Positions 15,517 to 26,338 are shown, numbered from the stretch's first letter. The stretch: 64,000 nt of DNA from an uncultured Rhodospirillales bacterium (GCA_913055735.1 CAJXKD010000002.1:846150-910149); one strand, 5' to 3'. The notes: generated by a model not told the origin, from the sequence alone. A program made the numbers and translations.

Positions 15517-16632
15517 ATGTTGGAAGTCAACGTCCAATATCGCGCAGGCGCCTTCACCATGGACGCGGAATTCACCGCCGAAACGGGCACGGTTACCTCG
15601 CTGTTCGGGCGGTCCGGCGCGGGCAAGACGACATTGGTAAATATGATCGCGGGCCTCATGCGGCCGGAAACCGGCTTTATCCGGCTCGAAAATGACGTGC
15701 TGTTCGATTCCGAACAACGCATCAACGTCGCACCCGAGGCGCGCCACATCGGGTACGTCTTTCAGGATGGGCGGTTGTTCCCTCACATGACGGTGCGCAG
15801 CAACCTGATGTATGGCGTCCGCGGCGATGGCGGCCTCGACCTCGACCAAGTGACCAGATTGCTCGACCTCAAACCCTTGCTCGGCCGCAAACCGGCGACG
15901 CTTTCCGGCGGCGAACGCCAGCGCGTCGCCATCGGGCGCGCATTGTTGAGCAGCCCGCGCATGCTGTTGATGGACGAGCCCCTGGCCAATATCGATATCC
16001 AACGCCGCACCGAAATTCTGCCGTTCATCGAACGGCTGCGTGAGGAAACGGGTCTCACCATCATCTATGTGAGCCACGAGATCGAGGAGGTCATTCGCCT
16101 CGCCGATACATTGGTGCTGTTGTCCGACGGCCGGGTGGCCGCGACCGGTGGTGTCGAGGAACTGATGAGCCGGATCGATCTGAAACCTTTGACGGGCCGC
16201 TATGAGTCTGGCGCCGTTTTATCGACCGTCTTCGGCTACTTCGACGACCAGTTCGGCCTCGGCCATCTCAGTTTTCCGGGCGGCACTCTTCGGGTGCCGG
16301 GCGTCAATGTGCCGCCGGGTACCCAGCTGCGCGCCCATATCCGGGCCCGCGACGTGTCCCTCGCCCTCACCCAGCCGGCCGAGGTCAGTATCCTCAACGT
16401 GTTTGAAGGCACGGTCGCGGAGATCGGTGACGAAAACGGCCCGCAATTGGATGTTCGTCTTGATATCGGTGCGCCACTGATTGCGCGGGTGACGCGCAAA
16501 TCGGTTCACGACCTCAAGCTTTCCCCCGGCAAAAAAGTGTACGCCCTCGTCAAAGCCGTCGCCATCGACCGTCGCAGCCTCGGCGGCCAGGGGCGTGAAA
16601 AAGGGCGCGAGCAGGCCGGGACGGCGCAATGA
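15517..16632 (+). CDS. modC: Molybdate ABC transporter ATP-binding protein ModC
   Basis: The protein has 371 residues. Walker A GRSGAGKTTLV, signature TLSGGERQRVAIGRAL, Walker B MLLMDEPLANID and switch IIYVSHEIEEV define the ATPase domain (1-~230). The C-terminal ~80 residues contain the molybdate-binding TOBE/MOP domain (ILNVFEGTVAEIGDENG, then LIARVTRKSVHDL), which in ModC senses cytoplasmic oxyanion and inhibits transport. Length and domain order fit the family. It overlaps the following YkgJ-type gene by 4 bases (ATGA). Confidence 0.93.
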   Translation: MLEVNVQYRAGAFTMDAEFTAETGTVTSLFGRSGAGKTTLVNMIAGLMRPETGFIRLENDVLFDSEQRINVAPEARHIGYVFQDGRLFPHMTVRSNLMYGVRGDGGLDLDQVTRLLDLKPLLGRKPATLSGGERQRVAIGRALLSSPRMLLMDEPLANIDIQRRTEILPFIERLREETGLTIIYVSHEIEEVIRLADTLVLLSDGRVAATGGVEELMSRIDLKPLTGRYESGAVLSTVFGYFDDQFGLGHLSFPGGTLRVPGVNVPPGTQLRAHIRARDVSLALTQPAEVSILNVFEGTVAEIGDENGPQLDVRLDIGAPLIARVTRKSVHDLKLSPGKKVYALVKAVAIDRRSLGGQGREKGREQAGTAQ

Positions 16633-17333
16633 CCGACGCACGCACCGAATTCAACATCAGTGTGCGCCAATCTGTCCGGAATACGGTCCGCGAAACCACA
16701 AGCCCCCTTGAAGCGGTATCACGCACCGTCGACATAGCCGAATGGCTCCTCGATGAATTGAGCAAGCACGACATCCAAGGGTTGGACCGCATTGCCTGCC
16801 GTGCCGGTTGCGCCTGGTGCTGCTATCAACAGGTCGGCATTACCGCCGCCCAAGCCCTGCACATCGCTCAAGCCCTCCGCTCCGGTGACGCCGACGTAAC
16901 GCTGGATGAAACTCTCGCCCGCATCGCCGCCCTCGACGATCGGATTCGTGGCCTATCCGCCCGGGACCGGCTCAAGACCGGCCTTCCGTGCGCGTTCCTG
17001 AAAAACGACCGCTGCATGATCTATGCGGTGCGCCCGTTCGCCTGCCGCGGCGCCAATTCGGTGGATGCCGAGTTCTGCCGTCGCACCGTTGAAGATACCG
17101 ATCCCGTCGAGGCGGAATGGCAACGAACCGGTGGACAGGAGTGGATTCACGCGGCACCCTTCGAGGCCATGCAGGCGGTTCAGGAAGGACTGCGCGACGG
17201 ACTGACCGATGCCGGTTTGCCCGACGAGCGTCTGGAGTTGACCGCGGCGGTGCGGATCGCCCTCGAAACACCGGACGCGGAGCAACGCTGGCGGGACGGC
17301 GAGGATATTTTCGCCCCGGCGCGTCTGCCATAA
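16629..17333 (+). CDS. YkgJ family cysteine-cluster protein
   Basis: The protein has 234 residues. CRAGCAWCCYQQVGI carries the CX3CX2CC cluster of the CxxCxxCC (YkgJ, PF03692-type) family, with further cysteines in LPCAFLKNDRCMIYAVRPFACRG. The family is thought to bind a zinc ion or an iron-sulfur centre, and the biochemical role is unknown. Its ATG overlaps the modC stop (ATGA), so translation is coupled to molybdate transport genes. That placement suggests, without proving, a link to metal cofactor handling. Confidence 0.85.
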   Translation: MTDARTEFNISVRQSVRNTVRETTSPLEAVSRTVDIAEWLLDELSKHDIQGLDRIACRAGCAWCCYQQVGITAAQALHIAQALRSGDADVTLDETLARIAALDDRIRGLSARDRLKTGLPCAFLKNDRCMIYAVRPFACRGANSVDAEFCRRTVEDTDPVEAEWQRTGGQEWIHAAPFEAMQAVQEGLRDGLTDAGLPDERLELTAAVRIALETPDAEQRWRDGEDIFAPARLP

Positions 17334-17377
17334 ACGGTTCCGTTCAAGGGACCAAGAATCATAAGGGAGGACTCCAA

Positions 17378-18391
17378 GTGAAGGCCGTCGTTCTCGAAGC
17401 CCAGGACGCCTTGACCGTTAAAGATGTGCCCGATGCCACCGCCGCCAAAGGCAAGGCGTTGATCCGGGTGAGCGGTACGGGCATTTGCGCCACCGACGTC
17501 AAGATTCTGACGGGCGGCATTCCTGTTACCTATCCTCTCATTATGGGCCACGAGATTGTCGGAGAACTTATCGACGGCGGTGGGAAAAACGGTGCCAAAC
17601 CCGGCGACCCGGTACTCGTCGACCCCGTGCTGACGTGCGGCAAGTGCTATTACTGCCAACATGGGCAAGCCAACCTATGTCCCGTGGGAGGGTTGATCGG
17701 CCGCGATCAGGACGGCGGCTTCGCTGAATATGTTTCCGTGCCGTCGAGCAACGTCTACCCGCTCCCCGACAGTATCGATTTGACCGCCGCGCCGATGATC
17801 CAGGTGCTGACCACCTGCCATCACGCCCATGAGCGCGCCGCCATACAGCCCGGAGAGGCCGCGGTGATCACCGGGCTTGGCGTGACGGGACAGATGAACA
17901 TTCAACTCGCCAAAGCGGCGGGGGCTAGCCCGGTCATCGGCATTTCGCGTACCGCCAGCAAGCGGGATCTCGCCCTCGAACTCGGGGCGGACATCGTCGC
18001 CAGTCACGGCGAGGAAGCGTTGAAGGTGACCCGCGAGGCGACCGATGGCCGTGGCGCCGATGTCATTATCGAATCCGTCGGTGCGTTGGCCGTGCTCGGC
18101 GAGACCATGGACCTGGCCCGCATCGGCGGGCGCATCGTTCCCTTCGGCATCTATACGGGGACGCAAGCCGAGATGCCGTTCTATCAGTTTTATTTCAAGG
18201 AACTTTCCATCCTGAACGCCCGCGCCGCCTTCGCCCGCGATTTTCCAGCGAGCATCGATCTGGTGGCGTCGGGTAAAGTACGACTGGAACCGCTGCTGAG
18301 CCACGCGCTGCCTATTGAGCGCGCCGACGAAGCCATTCACATGCTGATGGAACCCGGCAGCGACCGGATGAAGGTTGTTCTGACGTACTGA
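17378..18391 (+). CDS. Zinc-dependent alcohol dehydrogenase (MDR family)
   Basis: The protein has 337 residues from the GTG at 17378, with GGGAGG 8 bases upstream. It has the catalytic zinc site in GTGICATDVK and MGHEIVGEL, and the structural zinc lobe CGKCYYCQHGQANLC with four cysteines. The Rossmann fold is VITGLGVTGQMNIQLAKAAGA. It oxidises an alcohol or polyol with NAD(P)+, and the sequence resembles the sorbitol/threonine dehydrogenase side of the family. Substrate is unknown. It points toward, and nearly abuts, the convergent prfC gene, with 2 bases between their stops. Confidence 0.85.
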   Translation: MKAVVLEAQDALTVKDVPDATAAKGKALIRVSGTGICATDVKILTGGIPVTYPLIMGHEIVGELIDGGGKNGAKPGDPVLVDPVLTCGKCYYCQHGQANLCPVGGLIGRDQDGGFAEYVSVPSSNVYPLPDSIDLTAAPMIQVLTTCHHAHERAAIQPGEAAVITGLGVTGQMNIQLAKAAGASPVIGISRTASKRDLALELGADIVASHGEEALKVTREATDGRGADVIIESVGALAVLGETMDLARIGGRIVPFGIYTGTQAEMPFYQFYFKELSILNARAAFARDFPASIDLVASGKVRLEPLLSHALPIERADEAIHMLMEPGSDRMKVVLTY

Positions 18392-18393
18392 GT

Positions 18394-20007
<1,614 letters not shown>

Positions 20008-20234
20008 GGAGATCTCTTGTTTTTCGCTAGATTTTCTCTGCTCAGCCGAGGACGCCCCGGCCAATAGGGCATCATATAGGCGGTCGGCGCCTTTCAGGCA
20101 AACAGGCCGTTCCGAGCCTCCCCTCGCTTGTACATATCTCTCGGAAAACCCACATTCTTGGTAGAATCGGAAATTCCGTAAAGGGACATTGGGGGCCTCT
20201 GCCACTGTCGTTATCCGCCGGCACAAGGGGACCA

Positions 20235-20909
20235 ATGAAACGATCCACCGTATACCTTGGGACCGTAGCCCTCAGCTTCGCGGCCATTGTGCCAATTCCG
20301 GCCCAGCCCCAACAACCCGTGGACTTGGAAACCATCGTCGCCCGATGCGTATCTTGTCACGGCCAAGGCGGCGTCTCGACCGATCCCGACATCCCCAATC
20401 TTGCCGGCCAGCACACCGAGTATCTGGTCAAGCAATTGCATGCCTTCCAGTACGGTGGCCGCCGCCTCCTACAGGATCGGCATAGCGACGACCTGGCCCC
20501 CGTCAACCGGCGCAGCAACCCACACATGAGCAGCCAATCGTTCGGTCTCGATGATGATCAGATCAACACGGTAGCCGCTTACTTCTCCAGCCAGCCGTGC
20601 CAGTCCGGACACCCTGAAAATGCGCCGGTCTCAATCTCGAAAATCGAACGTTGTGCAGTTTGTCATGGGGCAACCGGCATCAGTCATCTGCAGGATGTCC
20701 CCAAACTAGCGGGGCAGAAAAAGAACTATATGGTCGAGCAGTTGACCGTGCTCCGCGATCATGCACGCGCCTATAACATTGTCGGCCATTCGACATTACG
20801 ATCGAGCTCGATCATGGAGACGCAAGCGTTCACGCTGACCAACGGCGAAATCGACAATCTGGCGTCCTACTTCGCAGCCCAATCCTGCAGCGACCCGATA
20901 CGGCGGTAA
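20235..20909 (+). CDS. Dihaem cytochrome c (c4-like)
   Basis: The protein has 224 residues with an N-terminal signal peptide (TVALSFAAIVPIPAQ), so it is periplasmic or membrane-tethered. Two haem-binding motifs are present, CVSCH at 38-42 and CAVCH at 140-144. Each is followed by an xPxLAGQ turn (PNLAGQ, PKLAGQ) and a plausible methionine axial ligand (NPHMSS near 98 and SSIMETQ near 195). Two class I cytochrome domains in tandem is the cytochrome c4 arrangement, which passes electrons to terminal oxidases. The gene is divergent from prfC. Confidence 0.88.
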   Translation: MKRSTVYLGTVALSFAAIVPIPAQPQQPVDLETIVARCVSCHGQGGVSTDPDIPNLAGQHTEYLVKQLHAFQYGGRRLLQDRHSDDLAPVNRRSNPHMSSQSFGLDDDQINTVAAYFSSQPCQSGHPENAPVSISKIERCAVCHGATGISHLQDVPKLAGQKKNYMVEQLTVLRDHARAYNIVGHSTLRSSSIMETQAFTLTNGEIDNLASYFAAQSCSDPIRR

Positions 20910-20914
20910 AAGAT

Positions 20915-21802
20915 TTACCGGCTGATCCCCGCCATCTTTTCAAGGACAGCGCAAACCGAAGCCGTATCGCTGCTTTCCAGGCCCTGCGCCAACGCCTGCT
21001 TGTAGAGATCGATGGTGGCGTCGAACAGCGGTGTTGGACACTCCTGTTGCCGAATGAAATCGCCGATCACCCGCATGTCCTTATCCTGGATGGTCATGGT
21101 GGCCGAGACCTTCGACGTATAGTCGTTGGCAACCATCATCGGGCCGCGCAGTTCCAATACGCGTGAATTGCCCGCGCCGTCGGTAACCACGTCATAGATC
21201 ATCTGCGGATCGAGCCCGGATTTCATCCCCAACACCATGGCTTCCGCCGCCGAGACATTGTGAATGGCCACCAATAGATTCGCGATATATTTCATCTTAG
21301 AGCCGTTACCGAACGGCCCGACATAATGCACGGTCCGGGAAAAGTCGGCCAATACCACCCGCGCCTTTTCGAATGCATCCGCGTCGCCGCTGCCGAGCAC
21401 GGCGAGATCCTTTGCGGCTGCCTGGGCGCCGGTGCCGCTGACCGGGCAATCGAGCAAAGTAATCCCATTCTTCGCCAACGCATCGTGTGCCGCGATCTTG
21501 TCGTCGAGCGCCAAGGTGCAGGTGTCGATAACGACCAACCCGTCGCTTCCGCTCGACGCCAATTCATCCATCACCGCGTGGAACGCTTTGGCGGACGGCA
21601 ACGACGTGACAACGATGGGGGCCACCTTCGCGACATCGATGGACGATGTGGCAGGCTGCATCCCCTCCCCCTGAAGCGCGGCGACCTTGTCCGCGTCGAC
21701 ATCGAACCCGACGACGCTACGGCCCGCCTTCAGCATGTTCTGCACATAGGCCGATCCCATGATTCCCAAACCGACCACGCCCACTGCATCGCCCATTTTC
21801 AT
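20915..21802 (-). CDS. Beta-hydroxyacid dehydrogenase (3-hydroxyisobutyrate type)
   Basis: The protein has 295 residues. The N-terminal NAD(P)-binding motif is VGLGIMGSAYVQNMLKAG, with an acidic residue after the second strand (FDVDADKV) suggesting NAD+. The substrate motif DCPVSGTGAQA and the catalytic lysine region GSKMKYIANLLVAIHN are characteristic of 3-hydroxyisobutyrate and tartronate semialdehyde reductases. The true substrate is not evident. It is convergent with the cytochrome gene, with 5 bases between their stops. Confidence 0.88.
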   Translation of the reverse strand: MKMGDAVGVVGLGIMGSAYVQNMLKAGRSVVGFDVDADKVAALQGEGMQPATSSIDVAKVAPIVVTSLPSAKAFHAVMDELASSGSDGLVVIDTCTLALDDKIAAHDALAKNGITLLDCPVSGTGAQAAAKDLAVLGSGDADAFEKARVVLADFSRTVHYVGPFGNGSKMKYIANLLVAIHNVSAAEAMVLGMKSGLDPQMIYDVVTDGAGNSRVLELRGPMMVANDYTSKVSATMTIQDKDMRVIGDFIRQQECPTPLFDATIDLYKQALAQGLESSDTASVCAVLEKMAGISR

Positions 21803-21968
21803 TTGCCTCCCATCTTTGGCCGTGACTGGCCGATGAACCCCTGATTTGCGGCGGAATTCTGATGTTTCCGCCCCCTTAAGACAAGGATGCTTTAACTCTC
21901 CGCCCGATTGTCGTTGAATGGGACCAATTCAAAAAAACCAAATGGGAAGTTTCCAAGGAGACGCCGTC

Positions 21969-22991
21969 ATGGACGACACGCCGAACACAAACAACCGAAA
22001 CGTCGAAACCGGCACCTTGCCGGTTCTGGACGTCGGCCCCTTTCTAGCCGGCGAAGACGGCGCGCTCGAAACATTGGCAGGTGAGATCCGCGATGCCTGT
22101 GAAAACATCGGTTTTTTCTTTATCCGCAATCATGGCGTTACCGACGACCTGATCGAACGCATCTTCGCCGAGACAAAGCGGTTTCACGATCAACCCATGG
22201 AAAAGAAGCTTGAATTGGCCATCGATCAGAACCAGCGCGGCTATATCCAGCCCGGCGCGACCCTGGTCAAACATTCGACGTACAACAAGAACACCAAGTT
22301 CGACAGCAACGAAACCATGGTGTTCGCCACCGAATACGCCGACGACGATCCGCACTGCCAAGCCAGCAAACGGTTCTATGGTTCCAACCAATGGCCCGCC
22401 GACTTGCCGGGCTTCCGCGAAACGGTGAACGAATACATGGGCACCATGACCGCGCTCGGCAAAAGCCTACTGCCCGCCTGGGCAGCGGCGCTCGAATTGC
22501 CGCGTGATTTCTTCGCGCCCTATTTCGACAACAACTACACTTATTTCCGGATGGCGCATTACCCGCCGGTGCCGCAATTGGATGAGAACGAGTTCGGCCT
22601 CGGCCCGCATGCCGACACGGGCTTCATGACATTATTGCCGCAAGCGGACGTTGATGGTTTGGAAGTGCTACGCACCGACGGCACCTGGTTCCGCCCGCCG
22701 CGCATGGATGACGCCATCCTGGTCAATACAGGCCAGTTCCTCGAACGGTGGAGCAACGAGCGTTTCCGCGCGACGCCGCACCGGGTTATCCCGCCCAAGG
22801 ACCGGCACCGCTATTCGGTAGCGATCTTCATCAACAATGCGTTCGAGCCGGTGTGCGACTGTCTGCCGACCTGCACCGATGCCGGCAACCCACCCAAATA
22901 CCCCACGCAGTCTTATTGGGAATTCTACAATTGGTATATGACCAACACCTATCCCCACTTCGCGGAGTTCCACGAAGACGAGGCGGTATAA
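21969..22991 (+). CDS. 2-oxoglutarate/Fe(II) oxygenase, isopenicillin N synthase family
   Basis: The protein has 340 residues from the ATG at 21969, with AAGGAG 9 bases upstream. The N-terminal DIOX_N-like part (LPVLDVGPFLAG then ENIGFFFIRNHGV) is followed by the jelly-roll core. Iron ligands are the H and D of GPHADTGFMTLLPQ and the H of RATPHRVIPP, and the oxoglutarate arginine is in RHRYSVAIF. C-terminal CDCLPTCTDAGNPPKY is rich in cysteines. Bacterial members hydroxylate or desaturate small molecules, and the substrate is unknown. It is convergent with an MFS gene. Confidence 0.88.
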   Translation: MDDTPNTNNRNVETGTLPVLDVGPFLAGEDGALETLAGEIRDACENIGFFFIRNHGVTDDLIERIFAETKRFHDQPMEKKLELAIDQNQRGYIQPGATLVKHSTYNKNTKFDSNETMVFATEYADDDPHCQASKRFYGSNQWPADLPGFRETVNEYMGTMTALGKSLLPAWAAALELPRDFFAPYFDNNYTYFRMAHYPPVPQLDENEFGLGPHADTGFMTLLPQADVDGLEVLRTDGTWFRPPRMDDAILVNTGQFLERWSNERFRATPHRVIPPKDRHRYSVAIFINNAFEPVCDCLPTCTDAGNPPKYPTQSYWEFYNWYMTNTYPHFAEFHEDEAV

Positions 22992-22997
22992 ACGCGA

Positions 22998-24269
22998 TTA
23001 TGTTCCTTCGGCTTCGATAGTCTGCCGCCGCCGCATGAGCGCGGGCACCACGAACACCAAAATGCCGAGCGCGACGATCGATGCAACCGCGACCGAATTC
23101 GTCAGCCCGATGATGTCGCCGAACCAGCCGATAACGAAGGCGCCAAGCGCCGGGCCGCCCATATTGATGGCAATGTTGATGGCAATCACCCGGCCCCGCA
23201 TTTCCGATGCGGTAAATGTCTGTACCAAACTGTAGGCGGACACCTGCGCGGCGAGCAGCGCCCCGGCGGTAACTGCGAGCACCGGCAGCGCGAACGTAAA
23301 GACCGATACTTGCGTGAAGCCGATCAAAGACAGGCCCGTAAGCACGGCGGAGGCCGCGAGGATGATCACCAATCCCTGGCTTTTACCCCGGATCAACAAC
23401 CATAACGAAATCGCCAGGGCCCCGAAGCCGGAGGCAGAATTGAGCATGCCGAGGCCCACCTCGCCGCGATTAAATACGTCATCGGCAAATCCGGGCAGCA
23501 AATCGATATAAGGCCGCAGGAAGAAGCCCGGCGTGATGGTCGCTATCAGGAGATAGCGAAGGACCTTCTCGTTCCACACATAGCCGAATCCCGCGCGCAT
23601 GTCGGACACCAGACTTGCTGCGCCACCCTCACGCGGCACCGGCTTTTCAAGCCGGATCAGGAACAACATGAAGAACATCCATAAGGTCGTCCCGGCGTAG
23701 ACGAGGATCGACGCGCCGGGGTTGAAGGTGGAAATCAGAAAGGCCGCGAGCGCAGGGCCCAGGAACGCGCCCAACTGAAAGGTCGTCGAATTAAAGGCGA
23801 CGGCGGCGGCAATATTCGCTTTGCCCACCAGAATGGGAATCAAAGCCTGCCGCGCCGGGAACTCGAGCCCGAACAGCAATCCCTGGATGATGGTCAATGC
23901 CAGCAGAAGATGCAGAGTGATCTCACCGGTCAAAGCCAGTACCGCGATGATCGAAAGAATCACCGCGCCGCACATCCCTGCCGTCATGGCGGTGCGGCGA
24001 TGGCCGTAGCGGTCAGCAACCGCACCGGCCAGGGGCGCGACGACCATGATGGGGACCATGGCGGCCAAGGTCATGATCCCCACCCACTTGTTGGAACCGG
24101 TCAGCTGCCAAGTAAGCCAGCCGACGGCCACGCGATTGCCCCACCAGCCATGGACATGGAGGAAATGGCCAAGCGCATAGAGCCGGTAGTCCCGGGAGGA
24201 TAAAGCTCGGCCGATTCCGCCGAAACGCTCGGCGCGCTGAGGCGCCGGGGAATTGACGCCATCGGCCAA
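22998..24269 (-). CDS. MFS transporter
   Basis: The protein is about 423 residues with some 12 hydrophobic segments. SSRDYRLYALGHFLHVHGWWGNRVAVGWLTWQ and the cytoplasmic loop ADRYGHRRTAMTAG follow the MFS_3/transmembrane secretion effector pattern. SEMRGRVIAINIAINMGG is the matching C-half loop. I propose the TTG at 24269, four bases after the stop of the upstream acyl-CoA dehydrogenase gene. The longer frame from 24326 would overlap that gene by more than 50 bases. Substrate is unknown. Confidence 0.82.
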   Translation of the reverse strand: MADGVNSPAPQRAERFGGIGRALSSRDYRLYALGHFLHVHGWWGNRVAVGWLTWQLTGSNKWVGIMTLAAMVPIMVVAPLAGAVADRYGHRRTAMTAGMCGAVILSIIAVLALTGEITLHLLLALTIIQGLLFGLEFPARQALIPILVGKANIAAAVAFNSTTFQLGAFLGPALAAFLISTFNPGASILVYAGTTLWMFFMLFLIRLEKPVPREGGAASLVSDMRAGFGYVWNEKVLRYLLIATITPGFFLRPYIDLLPGFADDVFNRGEVGLGMLNSASGFGALAISLWLLIRGKSQGLVIILAASAVLTGLSLIGFTQVSVFTFALPVLAVTAGALLAAQVSAYSLVQTFTASEMRGRVIAINIAINMGGPALGAFVIGWFGDIIGLTNSVAVASIVALGILVFVVPALMRRRQTIEAEGT

Positions 24270-24273
24270 GGGG

Positions 24274-25464
24274 TTACACGCCGTACAGGAAGCCGGAGGC
24301 CTTGAGGAACAGCGTGCGGTTGACACCGTCGGAATGCAAGAAGGCGGCCGCGTCGCGCACCAGCTTTTCGATCCCCGCTTCCTTCATGTAGCCGTGGCCG
24401 CCATGGATCTCGAGCGTCTTGGTGACGATCTTCCACGCCGCCTGCGACGCCATCACCTTGGGCAGCACGCCCAGCGACTTGTCCCAGCCGTGTTCCTGAT
24501 GATCAGCGAGCCACGCCGCACGGTGCAGATAGGACCGCGACACGTCGCATAGCATGTGCATTTCGGCGAGATCGGCGGCGATACCGTCATGCTCGATGAG
24601 CACCTTGCCGCCCTGCACCCGGGTACGCGCCCACTCGAGCGCGCGCTCATAGGCGGCGACACCGACGCCGAGTACACTCGCCGCCGCATAGGCATTCGAC
24701 TGCGGGAAGAACTCGGCCAACACCTCGAAGCCCTTGCCCACCTCGCCGACGAGGTTTTCCTCGGGTACGAAACAGTCCTGGAAAATCAGTTCGGCGTTGT
24801 TCGCCAACCGCTCCCCCATCTTGTCGTGCACCCGGCCGATGGAGAAACCGTCCATGCCGCGTTCGATGATGAAGCAGGTCGAACCCTCATGCAGCGGCAC
24901 GCCCTTTTCCGTCTGCACGAACAGCAGATAGGTGCCCGACACATTGCCGTTGGAAATGAAGTGCTTCATGCCATTGATCACCCAGCCGCCGTCGACCTTC
25001 TCCGCGAAGGTGGTGAAGGAAGATTTAGCGCGGTGCGGCACGAAATAGTTCGATGCGTTCTCCGGTTCGGTAATGCCGATGGCCATGAGATGGCGCGGAT
25101 CGTCGCGGAACCGGGTGAGATATTTTTCACGCTGCGCCGGCGAAGTCGCCTTCTGGAAAATCTGCACCAGCTTCAGCGTCTGGGCCATGACCACGGAAAT
25201 GCCGAGATCGCCCTTGCCCAATTCCTCGATAACCATGGCTGTGGTCAGCGAGTCGACTCCCAGTCCGCCATATTCCTCGGCAAGGGTCAGGGTGCGAAGC
25301 CCCACCTCGTCCGACTTTTCGATAATCTCCCAGGAGAAGCCGTCCTCCGGCTTGTCGGCCGCGTCGAGCTCCGCGGCACGGGGGCGAACCTCTTCGTCGA
25401 CGAACCGTTTGACGGTTTCGAGAATGGCCCGCTGGTCTTCGGTCTGGATAAAAATCTCTTCCAT
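24274..25464 (-). CDS. Acyl-CoA dehydrogenase
   Basis: The protein has 396 residues. DKPEDGFSWEIIEKSDEVGLRTLTLAEEYGG, the flavin/substrate segment MAIGITEPENAS, GMKHFISNG, and the C-terminal QAAWKIVTKTLEIHGGHGYMKEAGIEKLVRDA are canonical. The enzyme desaturates an acyl-CoA at C2-C3 with FAD, passing electrons to ETF. The catalytic base position and substrate chain length cannot be fixed from motifs alone. It precedes the MFS gene in the same direction with only a few bases between, so the two form an operon. A 265-base region separates it from the divergent PRC-barrel gene. Confidence 0.9.
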   Translation of the reverse strand: MEEIFIQTEDQRAILETVKRFVDEEVRPRAAELDAADKPEDGFSWEIIEKSDEVGLRTLTLAEEYGGLGVDSLTTAMVIEELGKGDLGISVVMAQTLKLVQIFQKATSPAQREKYLTRFRDDPRHLMAIGITEPENASNYFVPHRAKSSFTTFAEKVDGGWVINGMKHFISNGNVSGTYLLFVQTEKGVPLHEGSTCFIIERGMDGFSIGRVHDKMGERLANNAELIFQDCFVPEENLVGEVGKGFEVLAEFFPQSNAYAAASVLGVGVAAYERALEWARTRVQGGKVLIEHDGIAADLAEMHMLCDVSRSYLHRAAWLADHQEHGWDKSLGVLPKVMASQAAWKIVTKTLEIHGGHGYMKEAGIEKLVRDAAAFLHSDGVNRTLFLKASGFLYGV

Positions 25465-25564
25465 GGTTTCTTATTGCCTCCCTTAGCAACGCTTAAAATC
25501 AACGCTTGGTCTTTTCGTTCGGCATAGTTTTATATAAGACTCCGAACGGTGCCCAACCTACCGG

Positions 25565-25607
25565 TCGATTTCGGTAAAATCGAGCACCATTGTGGGGAAA
25601 ACCCCAC
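25565..25607. other. Two consecutive small hairpins in the 25465-25729 gap
   Basis: TCGATTT/AAATCGA (25565-25583, 5-base loop) is followed by GTGGGG/CCCCAC (25592-25607, AAAA loop). Both are perfect. They lie in the 265-base gap between the divergent acyl-CoA dehydrogenase and PRC-barrel genes, where I see no gene. They may be part of an untranslated leader or a small RNA. Confidence 0.4.
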
Positions 25608-25685
25608 CAGAATCGAATGATTTGAACTACACGACTTGAGACATATCAAGGCGGACCGTGCCGAGCGATGCCAATGTGTCCGCCA

Positions 25686-25700
25686 GATGGTCTGACCATC
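25686..25700. promoter_or_regulatory. Palindrome upstream of the PRC-barrel gene
   Basis: GATGGTC and GACCATC form a perfect 7-bp inverted repeat about a single central T, ending 29 bases before the PRC-barrel start. The form is that of a dimeric repressor operator. No cognate regulator is identified. Confidence 0.4.
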
Positions 25701-25729
25701 GGACAACGACATAGCGGAGGATCCCACTC

Positions 25730-26338
25730 ATGTTCTTCAAGCTTTCTGACATGCTGAATTTCGCCATCGGCGCCAATGACGGCACGGCTGGCCGGCTCGA
25801 GGATATCTATTTCGACGATGTCCTATGGAACGTCCGCCACTTTGCCGTGGCCGACGCCGGCGGCATCGGAACACAGGAAGCCTCCCTCGAACCCAAGGAC
25901 GTCACCGGCATCGATTTCGACAGCCGTACCCTGACGACCGGCTGGTCAAAACAGGAAGTCGCCGAAGGCCCGGATATTTCCGCCGATCTGCCGGTTTCCA
26001 AGCAATCGGGCGGCCAGGGCGACCCGCACCTGCGCAGCGTGAAGGAAATCCTCGGCTATGCCGTCATGTCAACGGATGGCGAAGCGGGCAAGGTCATCGG
26101 CCTGGTGAGCAGCGACGATGACTGGAAAGTTCATTTCGTTGCCGTCGATACGGGCGAGTGGAACAACAATCGTACCGTGCTGGTCGCGCCGGGCCTCATC
26201 AAGCCCGTCGATTTCGACAAGCAGGAAGTCCACCTGGAACTCGATCACGCGCGCCTCAAGGCGAGCCCTGACTACGATGCCTCCGCCCCCATCCTGAAGG
26301 ACGAGGACGTGAAGCTCGCCGGACAAGAGCACGTTTAA
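25730..26338 (+). CDS. PRC-barrel domain protein, two barrels
   Basis: The protein has 202 residues. Two PRC-barrel repeats are visible. The first (residues ~5-70) has FAIGANDGTAGRLEDIYFDDVLWNVRHFAV, and the second (~100-165) has ILGYAVMSTDGEAGKVIGLVSSDDDWKVHFVAVDTG. These small beta-barrel domains occur in the photosynthetic reaction centre H subunit and in RimM, and as stand-alone stress-related proteins. Similar two-barrel proteins are often found in bacteria under general stress control. AGCGGAGG lies 8-15 bases upstream of the ATG. Function is unknown; a cytoplasmic scaffold is plausible. Confidence 0.82.
   Translation: MFFKLSDMLNFAIGANDGTAGRLEDIYFDDVLWNVRHFAVADAGGIGTQEASLEPKDVTGIDFDSRTLTTGWSKQEVAEGPDISADLPVSKQSGGQGDPHLRSVKEILGYAVMSTDGEAGKVIGLVSSDDDWKVHFVAVDTGEWNNNRTVLVAPGLIKPVDFDKQEVHLELDHARLKASPDYDASAPILKDEDVKLAGQEHV

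Noticed and set aside
20008..20235. Longer N-terminus for release factor 3 starting at 20235
   Set aside because: The 76 extra residues do not resemble RF3 and would overlap the start codon of the divergent cytochrome gene.
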